The notes under the pieces: generated by a model
What the model was told of the DNA's origin: nothing
What the model saw: the letters and a program-made list of their open reading frames with translations, nothing else
The model's database searches: none
Part shown: piece by piece, positions 35,728 through 43,855 of the stretch
How positions within the stretch are numbered: position 1 is the first letter of the stretch
How the letters are laid out: each line of letters begins with the position of its first letter
Assembly (NCBI RefSeq): GCF_024158035.1
Contig: NZ_JAMZEK010000002.1
Span: 806,001-870,000, forward strand
Source of the DNA: Dyella lutea
Lineage (GTDB): Bacteria > Pseudomonadota > Gammaproteobacteria > Xanthomonadales > Rhodanobacteraceae
DNA: 64,000 bases
Direction of reading: 5' to 3'
Program-made: the position numbers and the translations under genes

Positions 35728-37124
35728 ACCGAATCCTCCGTCGTGCCTTTCCTCTGGCACTGGGCCTGGTGCTGCCGTTGGCCGCGCAGGCCGCCGACCC
35801 GGTTCCGGCGGGTGAGCGTGCGCTGGCGCACGACCTGCTGGTGCAGATGATCGGCACCGACACCACCTCCGAGCACGGCAGCACCACCGTGCTGGCCGAG
35901 GCGCTGGCGCAGCGTTTCCTCAAGGCCGGGTTTCCGGCGGCGGACGTGCAGGTGGTGGGCGACGATCCGAAGCGGCGCAACCTGGTGGTACGCCTGCGCG
36001 GGCAGGGCGAGCGCGAGCCGGTGCTGCTGCTGGCGCACCTGGACGTGGTCGAGGCGCTGCCGCAGGACTGGCACTTCCCGCCGTTCAAGCTGACCGAAAA
36101 GGACGGCTATTACTACGGTCGCGGCACGATGGACATCAAGGGCGCCGGCGCCGGTCTGGTCGCCACCCTGCTGCGCCTGCACCAGGAAGGTTTCAAGCCG
36201 AAGGGCGACTACATCCTGGCGCTCACCGCCGGTGAGGAGGACGGCAAGTCCAACGGCATCCAGTGGTTGTTGGCGCATCGGCCGGAACTGATTCGTTCGC
36301 AGTACTCGATCAACGTCGACGGCGGCGGCCCGGAGATCCGCAACGGCCGGCCCGAGGTCGTCGCGGTGGAAACCGCCGAGAAGGTTTACGCCAGCTACAC
36401 CCTGACCGTGCGCAACCCCGGCGGGCACAGCTCGCTGCCGACGCCCGACAACGCGATCTACCGGCTGGCCGCGGGACTGATGCGGCTATCCAAGCTGGAC
36501 TTCCCGCTGCATACCAACTCGGCCACGCGCGGCTATTACGCGCAGCTCGCCACGCTGTATACCGGCTCGACCGCGGCCGACATGCGCGCGGTTGCCCGCG
36601 ATCCGTCCGATCCCGCGGCGATGCAGCGGCTGGCCGCGTCCAGCCCCTACAACAACGCCCACCTGCGCACGACCTGCGTACCGACCCTGCTGGCGGGCGG
36701 CGATGCGGAGAACGCGTTGCCTCAGATGGCCCGGGCCACGGTGAATTGCCGCATCCTGCCTGACGAGCCTCCGGCCCGGGTCGAGGCGGCGATCCGGAAG
36801 GCGCTGGAGGATCCGCAGATCGAGGTGGCGCCGGTCGCCCCGGCGCCAGCCAGCCCGCCCAGCCCGATCGATCCGGCGCTGTTCGCGCAGGTTGCGCGGA
36901 CGGCGAAGGCCGTCTGGGGGCACGCCATGCCGGTGTCGCCGTACATGTCCGCCGGCGCCTCGGACAGCGTGTTCCTGCGGGCGGCCGGGATGCCGTCCTA
37001 CGTGTTCAACGGCATCCCCTACGACGTGGACGACGACCGCTCGCACGGGCAGGACGAACGCATTCTGGTGACGTCCTACTACCAGTCGCTCGATTTCGAC
37101 TATAGATTGCTTAAAAACTTGTAA
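35724..37124 (+). CDS. Secreted M20-family metallopeptidase
   Basis: A 466-residue peptidase with a signal peptide (ending AAQAAD). Zinc ligands and catalytic residues are visible as HLD (His105, Asp107), GRGTMDIKG (bridging Asp137) and GEED (Glu171-172). The dimerisation domain lies in the middle (YTLTVRNPGGHSSLPTP). M20 members include carboxypeptidases, carnosinase-like dipeptidases and aminoacylases. Its location inside the pcaF unit suggests it releases the catabolised amino acid from a dipeptide or N-acyl form in the periplasm. The start overlaps the thiolase stop. Confidence 0.9.
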
Positions 37125-37139
37125 GGAGCCGCCGACGCC

Positions 37140-37190
37140 ATGTCCCGTGCCATGCCTCTGACGTCCTCCGCATCGTGGTACTTCCGGTGA
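37140..37190 (+). other. Possible 16-codon leader frame before the sulfotransferase
   Basis: A strong AAGGAG at 37123-37128 precedes an ATG at 37140 that opens a 16-codon frame, ending at a TGA that overlaps the GTG start of the long TPR-sulfotransferase frame. It may be a leader that couples translation, or a sign that the original start was displaced by an indel. Confidence 0.3.
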
Positions 37191-39211
37191 CGGCGGCCGC
37201 GGCCACCGGCTCGCTGGAGCAGGCGCTGGCGCACGCCGGGCGTCTGCTGGCCCGCGATCCGGCAATGGCCGAGGCGCAGGCGGGAGAGATCCTCAAAGCC
37301 GTGCCGGAGCACCCGCCCACGCTGCAACTGCTGGCGGCGGCGCGTGCGGCACAGGGCGACCTGGCTGGCGCGCTGGCCGTGCTGGAGCCGCTGGCGGCCT
37401 CGCAGCCGAAGTGGGCGGCGGTGCAGTTCGAGCTGGGCCTGGCGCTGGGTCGGGTCGGCCGCCTGGACGATGCGATCGCCGCGCTGCGCCTTGCGGTGGC
37501 TCTGAAGCCGGATCTGCCGCAGGCCTGGCGCCTGCTGGCCGATCGCCTGCTTGATGCCGGCGACGCGGATGCGGCGGCCGAGGCGTATCTCGGACACGTG
37601 CGCCATGCCGCGACCGATCCGCGGCTGATGGCGGCGGGGGCAGCCCTGGCCGACGAGCGCATTCCCGAGGCCGAGGCGATGCTACGCCAGCACCTGCGCG
37701 AGGCGCCGACCGATGTGGTGGCGATCCGCATGTTTGCCGAGCTGGCGGCACGGGTCGGGCGCACCGACGAAGCCCGAGTGCTGCTCGAGCGCTGCCTGGA
37801 GCTGGCGCCTGCCTTCCACGCCGCCCGCCAGAACTACGCGCTGCTGCTGCACCGGGCCAACCTGCCTGAGCAGGCGCTGGTAGAGCTCGAGCGCCTGCTG
37901 GCCGCCGAGCCGAACCACCCGGCGCACCGCAACCTCAAGGCCGTGGTGTTGTGCCGCACCGGCGATTACCCCGCGGCGATCGACCTCTACGCCGGGCTGC
38001 TGGCCGAGTACCCGGACAACGCCCCGGTCTGGATGAGCTACGGCCACGCGCTGAAGACCGCTGGCCTCACCGAGCGCGCGATCGAGGCCTACCGGCGGGC
38101 ACTGGCGATGACGCCGTCGTTCGGTGAAGTCTGGTGGAGCCTGGCCAACCTCAAGACTTTCCGCTTCACCGAGGCTGATATGGCGACGATGCGCGCGCAG
38201 CTCGCGCGCACCGACCTGTCCGACGACGACCGCCTGCATCTGGATTTCGCGCTCGGCAAGGCGCTGGAGGACGCCGGCGAGTACGCAGCCTCGTTCGACC
38301 ACTACGCCGCCGGCAACGCCCGCCGCCACGCCCAGCTGCACTACGACCCGGCCGAGACGCACGCGCGGGTCGAGCACATCCGTCGCCAGTACACGCGCGA
38401 GTTCTTCGCCGCGCGCGCCGGTAGCGGCAGCGCTGCGCGCGACCCGATCTTCATCGTCGGCCTGCCGCGCTCGGGCTCCACACTGATCGAGCAGATCCTC
38501 TCCAGCCACAGCCAGGTGGAGGGCACGATGGAATTGCCGGAGATCACCTCGATCACCCGGCTGCTGCGTGAGCAGGCCGACGGCGACGGCCCGATGCCGT
38601 ACCACGACGCGCTGGCCCGGCTCGACGCCGATGCGCTGCGCGAGCTGGGCGAGCGCTACCTGGCGCATACCCGGATCCAGCGCAAGACGTCGGCGCCGCT
38701 GTTCATCGACAAGATGCCGAACAACTTCATGCACATCGGGCTGATCCAGCTGATGCTGCCCAACGCGATCATCATCGACGCGCGGCGGCATCCGATGGCT
38801 TGCTGCTTCTCGGGGTTCAAGCAGCATTTCGCGCGTGGTCAGAGCTTCAGCTACCGGCTGGAGGATCTCGCCCGGTACTACACGGACTACGTGCAGCTGA
38901 TGGCACATTTCGACGCCGTGCTGCCGGGCAGGGTGCACCGCGTCATCTACGAGAACATGGTCGAGGACACCGAGGGGGAGGTGCGCCGGTTGCTGGCGCA
39001 CTGTGGCTTGCCGTTCGAGGAGGCGTGCCTGCGCTTCTTCGAGAACCAGCGCGCAGTGCGAACCGCCAGCTCCGAGCAGGTGCGCCGGCCGATCTATCGC
39101 GAGGGCGTGGACCAGTGGCGGCATTACGCGCCATGGCTGGGGCCGCTCGAGCAGGGTTTGGGAGCGGTGCTCCGGGCGTATCCCGGGGTGCCGGATCAAG
39201 AGGGAGCGTAG
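37175..39211 (+). CDS. TPR-repeat sulfotransferase
   Basis: A 678-residue protein. Residues 10-400 are tetratricopeptide repeats; the C-terminal 260 residues form a sulfotransferase domain with the PAPS-binding loop FIVGLPRSGSTLIEQ (Pro431-Ser435) and the 3'-phosphate segment DARRHPMACCFSGFKQHF. Such enzymes would transfer sulfate from PAPS to a peptide or small molecule. No signal peptide is seen, so it is cytoplasmic. The only in-frame start near the ribosome site is GTG at 37175, 45 bases after AAGGAG. It is immediately upstream of a TonB-dependent receptor gene, a pairing seen repeatedly in Xanthomonadales, whose meaning is unknown. Confidence 0.82.
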   Translation: MVLPVTAAAATGSLEQALAHAGRLLARDPAMAEAQAGEILKAVPEHPPTLQLLAAARAAQGDLAGALAVLEPLAASQPKWAAVQFELGLALGRVGRLDDAIAALRLAVALKPDLPQAWRLLADRLLDAGDADAAAEAYLGHVRHAATDPRLMAAGAALADERIPEAEAMLRQHLREAPTDVVAIRMFAELAARVGRTDEARVLLERCLELAPAFHAARQNYALLLHRANLPEQALVELERLLAAEPNHPAHRNLKAVVLCRTGDYPAAIDLYAGLLAEYPDNAPVWMSYGHALKTAGLTERAIEAYRRALAMTPSFGEVWWSLANLKTFRFTEADMATMRAQLARTDLSDDDRLHLDFALGKALEDAGEYAASFDHYAAGNARRHAQLHYDPAETHARVEHIRRQYTREFFAARAGSGSAARDPIFIVGLPRSGSTLIEQILSSHSQVEGTMELPEITSITRLLREQADGDGPMPYHDALARLDADALRELGERYLAHTRIQRKTSAPLFIDKMPNNFMHIGLIQLMLPNAIIIDARRHPMACCFSGFKQHFARGQSFSYRLEDLARYYTDYVQLMAHFDAVLPGRVHRVIYENMVEDTEGEVRRLLAHCGLPFEEACLRFFENQRAVRTASSEQVRRPIYREGVDQWRHYAPWLGPLEQGLGAVLRAYPGVPDQEGA

Positions 39212-39255
39212 TCAAGGGCCGTTTGGGGAATTGTCTCTTTTTGGGAGGGGAACCG

Positions 39256-41733
39256 ATGCATCGACACCGAAATACACCAGCCTCCGGGGTGGCGCGCAGG
39301 CGCCTGTCCCGCATGCCATTGGCCGCGGCCATCTGCCTGGCCATCGCCGCACCGGCATTCGCGCAGGATGCCAGCGCGCCGTCGTCCGCCACTCCGCCGA
39401 AAGACCAGAAGGTGGCCCAGCTCAGCACCGTGACGGTGACCGCGCAGAAGCGCACGGAGAACCTGCAGAAGGTGCCGATCAGTATCCAGGTGCTGGGTAC
39501 CGAGAAGATCGAGCAGCTGCACATCAACAGCTTCGACGACTACGTGAAGTACCTGCCGAGCGTGTCCTACCAGAGTGCCGCACCGGGCTTCTCGGAGATC
39601 TACATGCGCGGTATCGCCAGCGGCGGCGACGGCAACCACTCCGGCTCGCGACCCAGCGTCGGCGTGTACCTGGATGAACAGCCCGTCACCACCGTGACCG
39701 GTCCGCTCGACATCCATATGTACGACATCGCCCGCGTCGAGGTGCTGGCCGGCCCGCAGGGCTCCCTCTACGGCGCCAGTGCCCAGTCCGGTGCCCTGCG
39801 CATCATCACCAACAAGCCCGACCCGCAGGGCTTCGCGGCCAGCTACACCGCGGGCATCGACACGGTGGCCAATGGCGGCATCGGCAACCTGGCCGAGGGC
39901 ATGCTCAATGTGCCGATCTCCACGAATGCCGCGATCCGCCTGGTCGGCTGGCACGAGCGCGACGCGGGTTACGTCGACAACATCCCCGGCACGCGCACCT
40001 ATCCGAGCTGGGGCGGCACGGTCAGCAACACCTCCTCGTGCACGCCGAGCAGCCTGATGGTGTGCACGCACGCCGCCAAGAACCACTACAACGACAACAC
40101 CACCAACGGGGGACGCGCGGCGCTGAGGGTCAATCTCAACGACGACTGGTCGATCGACGGCACCTTCATGGGCCAGAAGACCACTGCCAACGGCAACATG
40201 GCCAGCGACACCGCGCTTGGAGACCTGGCCATCTCGCACTTCTATCCCGAGTGGCAGACCGACCGCTGGTGGCAGGCGGCGATGACGGTGCAGGGCAAGA
40301 TCGGCAATTTCGACCTGACCTACGCCTATGCGCACCTCAAGCGCGACCAGGAAGAGCACAACGACTACAGCGACTACTCGTTCTGGTACGACACGCTGTA
40401 TGGCTACGGTACCTACCTGTACGACAACAGCGGCGCCCTGATCAATCCGTCGCAATACATCATCGGCAAGGACCACTACACCATGGACAGCCACGAGCTG
40501 CGCCTGGCCTCGCCGAAGGACGACCGGCTGCGCGCGGTCGGTGGCCTGTTCTGGGAAAAGTCGGTGCACGACATCGAGCAGCGCTACATGGTCAACGGCC
40601 TGGCCGACTCGCTCTCGGTCACCGGTTGGCCCAGCACCCTCTGGTTGACCGAGCAGGTGCGTACCGACAAGGACGAGGCGGTGTTCGGAGAGCTGTCCTA
40701 CGACATCATCCCGGACACCCTCACCGCCACCGTCGGTGGTCGCTACTTCCGCGCCGACAACAGCCTGGGCGGCTTCTACGGGTTCAGCCGCGGCTTCTCG
40801 CCCAGTTCGAGCTACGGCGAGGCGGGCTGCATCTCGCCCACGCCGTTCCGTGGCGCGCCGTGCCTGGACTTCAACAAGAACGTCAAGGAGACCGGCTCGC
40901 TCGGCAAGGTCAACCTGACCTGGAACATCTCGCCGACCAAGATGGTCTACGCGACCCGTTCGGAGGGCTACCGACCCGGCGGCATCAATCGTCGTGGTTC
41001 GTTGCCGCCATACAAGTCGGACTACCTCACCAACTACGAGTTGGGCTGGAAGACCACCTGGATGAACAACCGGCTGTCGTTCAACGGCTCGGTATTCCAG
41101 GAGGACTGGAAGGACTTCCAGTTCAGCATCCTGGGCGCCAACGGCCTGACCGAGATCCGCAACGCCAACCAGGCCCAGGTCCGCGGCATGGAGACGGAGC
41201 TGAACTGGGCGGCTACCTACAACCTGCAGCTTAGCGGAGGCGTGGCGTTCTACGACGCCAAGCTCACCGCGAACTATTGCGGTTATACCGATGCCAACGG
41301 CAAGCCGGTGACCGCCTGCGCCACGCCGGAAGCCCCGAAGGGCAGCCAGTTGCCGGTCACCCCGAAGTTCAAGGGCAACGTGGTTGCGCGCTATACCTGG
41401 GACGTCGGCAACAACGAGGCCTACCTGCAGGGCGCCGTGGTGCACGTGGGCAAGCGCCGGTCGGACCTGCGCACGCTCGAGAACAGCCTGGTCGGCGATC
41501 TTCCGGCCTACACCACGCTGGATCTCTCCGCCGGCTACAACTGGGCCAGCTTCTCGGTGAACGTGTACGTCAACAACGTGTTCGACAAGCGGGCGTCGTT
41601 GTACAAGTACACCGAGTGCGCCGAGGCCGTGTGCGCGGCCCATGGCGTGGTCCCGCAGTACCCGAACGGCCAGGTCTACACGGTGACCAACCAGCCGCGG
41701 ACCATCGGCGTGCGCTTTACGCAGGATTTCTGA
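39256..41733 (+). CDS. TonB-dependent outer-membrane receptor
   Basis: An 825-residue receptor with a signal peptide (cleavage near AFA-QD, about residue 37), a TonB box-like TVTVTAQ, a plug domain (about 55-165, with YMRGIASGG and VEVLAGPQGSLYGASAQSGALRIIT), then a 22-strand-type barrel ending in the aromatic RFTQDF. The plug motifs resemble receptors of the Caulobacter/Xanthomonas carbohydrate and small-molecule group, not siderophore receptors specifically. GGGAGGGG precedes the ATG. As the last gene of the pcaR-thiolase unit it probably brings the peptide-like substrate across the outer membrane. No Fur box is seen. Confidence 0.9.
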   Translation: MHRHRNTPASGVARRRLSRMPLAAAICLAIAAPAFAQDASAPSSATPPKDQKVAQLSTVTVTAQKRTENLQKVPISIQVLGTEKIEQLHINSFDDYVKYLPSVSYQSAAPGFSEIYMRGIASGGDGNHSGSRPSVGVYLDEQPVTTVTGPLDIHMYDIARVEVLAGPQGSLYGASAQSGALRIITNKPDPQGFAASYTAGIDTVANGGIGNLAEGMLNVPISTNAAIRLVGWHERDAGYVDNIPGTRTYPSWGGTVSNTSSCTPSSLMVCTHAAKNHYNDNTTNGGRAALRVNLNDDWSIDGTFMGQKTTANGNMASDTALGDLAISHFYPEWQTDRWWQAAMTVQGKIGNFDLTYAYAHLKRDQEEHNDYSDYSFWYDTLYGYGTYLYDNSGALINPSQYIIGKDHYTMDSHELRLASPKDDRLRAVGGLFWEKSVHDIEQRYMVNGLADSLSVTGWPSTLWLTEQVRTDKDEAVFGELSYDIIPDTLTATVGGRYFRADNSLGGFYGFSRGFSPSSSYGEAGCISPTPFRGAPCLDFNKNVKETGSLGKVNLTWNISPTKMVYATRSEGYRPGGINRRGSLPPYKSDYLTNYELGWKTTWMNNRLSFNGSVFQEDWKDFQFSILGANGLTEIRNANQAQVRGMETELNWAATYNLQLSGGVAFYDAKLTANYCGYTDANGKPVTACATPEAPKGSQLPVTPKFKGNVVARYTWDVGNNEAYLQGAVVHVGKRRSDLRTLENSLVGDLPAYTTLDLSAGYNWASFSVNVYVNNVFDKRASLYKYTECAEAVCAAHGVVPQYPNGQVYTVTNQPRTIGVRFTQDF

Positions 41734-41756
41734 CCCGGGGTAAATCGGTGCCTGTT

Positions 41757-41790
41757 GAAAAAAAGCCCCGGATTTTTCCGGGGTTTTTTT
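41757..41790 (+). terminator. Intrinsic terminator after the TonB receptor
   Basis: CCCCGGA (41766-41772) pairs with TCCGGGG (41777-41783) across a T-rich loop and is followed by seven T. An A-run precedes it, so it could also act on the opposite strand. Confidence 0.93.
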
Positions 41791-41827
41791 GCCATGCGCG
41801 ATTCACGGCGACAGGGATATCGGGCGC

Positions 41828-41858
41828 AAAAAAATCGGCCGCCCGGAGGCGGCCGATT
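41828..41858 (-). terminator. Intrinsic terminator after the lipoprotein gene
   Basis: Read leftward, AATCGGCCGCC pairs with GGCGGCCGATT, followed by a run of T (A-run 41828-41834 on the plus strand). It ends transcription of the Ala-rich lipoprotein gene, facing the receptor's terminator. Confidence 0.92.
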
Positions 41859-41883
41859 CATTACGAGTGCAACGATGGGCGGA

Positions 41884-42306
41884 TTACTTCTTGCCCGAAG
41901 CGTCCTTCATCGCGTCCTTGGCGTTGTCGGCGGCGCTCTTGGCGGCATCGGCCGCCTGCTTTGCCTGGTCGGCGGCGTTGGAGGCAGCTGCCTTGGCGTC
42001 CTTCATCATGCCGTCGCCCGAGGCGCTCATCGCGCCGGCCGGAGCGGCCGAGGAAGCAGCCGAGGCCGCGCTCTTGGCCTGGTCAGCCGCCATGCCGGCG
42101 GTATCGGAAGCAGCCTTGGCCTGGTCGGCGGCCTGCTCGGTGGCCGTGGTCGGCGCAGCGGCGGCAGCCTTCTGGGCCTGTTCGGAAGCCTGCTGAGCCT
42201 GGTCAGCCGACTTCTGGGCGTCCTGCGCGGAATCCTGCGCGCCGTTGCTGCAAGCCGCCAGCAGCGCGACGAGCGCGGAGGCGAGAAGGGTACGCGTGAA
42301 CTTCAT
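41884..42306 (-). CDS. Ala-rich coiled-coil lipoprotein
   Basis: A 140-residue protein with a lipoprotein signal (LLAAC, lipidated Cys19) followed almost entirely by Ala/Lys/Asp/Gln heptad-like repeats (AADQAKQAADAAKSAADNAK), predicted to be a long helix or coiled coil. The composition recalls Lpp-type and LEA-like repeat proteins, so a structural or stress role in the envelope is possible; this is inference. It ends SGKK; a terminal Lys could link to peptidoglycan as in Lpp, but the sequence is not close to Lpp. GGAG 7 bases upstream supports the start, and it has its own terminator. Confidence 0.82.
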   Translation of the reverse strand: MKFTRTLLASALVALLAACSNGAQDSAQDAQKSADQAQQASEQAQKAAAAAPTTATEQAADQAKAASDTAGMAADQAKSAASAASSAAPAGAMSASGDGMMKDAKAAASNAADQAKQAADAAKSAADNAKDAMKDASGKK

Positions 42307-42430
42307 GTGGAATCTCCTTTGCCGTGGAATGCCGAATGGCCGCGTATTAATAGCGCTTTCCCGTGAAAGCCGCTACCGGCCCCCGGGCGGGCCCAATCGC
42401 GTCATTAATGCGCCCGTTAACTGAGTGTCG

Positions 42431-42460
42431 AAAACGACGCCCGGGATTGTTCGCCCGGGC
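42431..42460 (-). terminator. Likely terminator after the acetyl-CoA acetyltransferase gene
   Basis: Read leftward, GCCCGGG (42460-42454), an 8-base loop and CCCGGGC (42445-42439) form a hairpin followed by GTCGTTTT. The T-run is short and interrupted, so efficiency is uncertain. Confidence 0.6.
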
Positions 42461-42470
42461 ACGTGACGAT

Positions 42471-43655
42471 TCAGTCGAGACGCTCGACGGCAATCGCAGT
42501 GGCTTCGCCGCCGCCGATGCACAGGGTGGCGACCCCGCGCTTGAGACCGCGCACCTTCAGCGCGTTGAGCAGGGTCACCACCAGGCGGGCGCCGCTGGCG
42601 CCGATCGGGTGACCGAGGGCGCAGGCACCGCCGTTGACGTTGACCTTCTCGTGCGGAATGCCGAGCTCCTTGATCGGGGTCATTGCCACCACGGCGAACG
42701 CCTCGTTGATCTCGAACAGGTCCACCTCGCCGACCTTCCAGCCGGCCTTGTCCAGCACCTTCTGGATCGCGCCGACCGGGGCGGTGGTGAACCACTCCGG
42801 CTCCTGCGAATGGGTGGCGTGCGCCACGATGCGGGCCAGCGGGGCCAGGCCGCGGGCCTTGGCATCATCGGCCGACAACAGCACCACGGCGGCGGCGCCA
42901 TCGGAGATGCTCGACGAGCTGGCGGCGGTGATGGTGCCGTTTTCCTTCTTGAACGCCGGGCGCAGCGTCGGGATCTTGCTCACGTCCGAGCGGCCGGGCT
43001 GCTCGTCGGAGTCCACCACCACGTCACCCTTGCGGCCGGCGACTGTGAACGGGACGATCTCACCGGCGAAGGCGCCGTTCTTCTGCGCTTCCAGCGCACG
43101 GGTCACCGAGGCGGTGGCGAACGCGTCCTGCTCCTCGCGGGTGAAGTGGTACTTGTCGGCGCACAATTCGCCGAACACGCCCATCGCCTTGCCGTCGTAA
43201 GGGTTGGTCAGACCGTCCCAGGCCATGTGGTCGACCAGTTGGCCGTCGCCGTAGCGGATGCCGGTGCGGGCCTGCACCATGTGCGGGGCGTTGGTCATCG
43301 ACTCCATGCCGCCGGCCACGACGACGCTGGCCGAGCCGGCCTTGATCAGGTCGTGGCCCAGCATGATCGCCTTCATGCCCGAGCCGCACACCTTGTTGAT
43401 GGTGGTGGCGCCGGCCGCCAGCGGCAGGCCGGCATGGATCGCCGCCTGCCGCGCCGGCGCCTGGCCGAGGTTGGCCGGCAGCACGCAGCCCATGATCACC
43501 TCGCTCACGTCGGCGGCGGCCACGCCGGACTGCTCCAGCGCCGCCTTGATGGCGGCCGCGCCGAGCTTCGGGGTGGGCACGCCGGTGAACTGGCCGAGGA
43601 AGGAACCGATGGCGGTGCGCTTGGCACCGGCGATCACTACGCTGACATCAGACAT
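42471..43655 (-). CDS. atoB: Acetyl-CoA C-acetyltransferase
   Basis: A 394-residue degradative/biosynthetic thiolase. Nucleophile Cys90 is in NKVCGSGMKA, His in GGACALGHPIGASGAR and the second Cys in LCIGGGEATA. Length and motifs match AtoB/PhaA, which interconverts two acetyl-CoA and acetoacetyl-CoA. It is a single-gene unit between two terminator-bounded genes. No PHB synthesis or CoA-transferase genes are next to it. Leucine breakdown (isovaleryl-CoA dehydrogenase about 3 kb to the right) ends in acetoacetate, so a link is possible. Confidence 0.92.
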   Translation of the reverse strand: MSDVSVVIAGAKRTAIGSFLGQFTGVPTPKLGAAAIKAALEQSGVAAADVSEVIMGCVLPANLGQAPARQAAIHAGLPLAAGATTINKVCGSGMKAIMLGHDLIKAGSASVVVAGGMESMTNAPHMVQARTGIRYGDGQLVDHMAWDGLTNPYDGKAMGVFGELCADKYHFTREEQDAFATASVTRALEAQKNGAFAGEIVPFTVAGRKGDVVVDSDEQPGRSDVSKIPTLRPAFKKENGTITAASSSSISDGAAAVVLLSADDAKARGLAPLARIVAHATHSQEPEWFTTAPVGAIQKVLDKAGWKVGEVDLFEINEAFAVVAMTPIKELGIPHEKVNVNGGACALGHPIGASGARLVVTLLNALKVRGLKRGVATLCIGGGEATAIAVERLD

Positions 43656-43855
43656 GGGATTCTCCGGGGGAAGACCTTCGGGGGGCGCTTTGGAGCGCTG
43701 GTAACTGGCTGATTATCGCAGTGCCCGGACGAGAGCGGCAAACCGGCATCCAGTCATCCCGGTGAACCGGGCTTATGCGAAGATCGCGTCAAGGAGCGGT
43801 GAAGCCAAGGGGGGGCCTCCGTTCCAGCGTGATCAAACCATTTAGGGGTAAAGCC

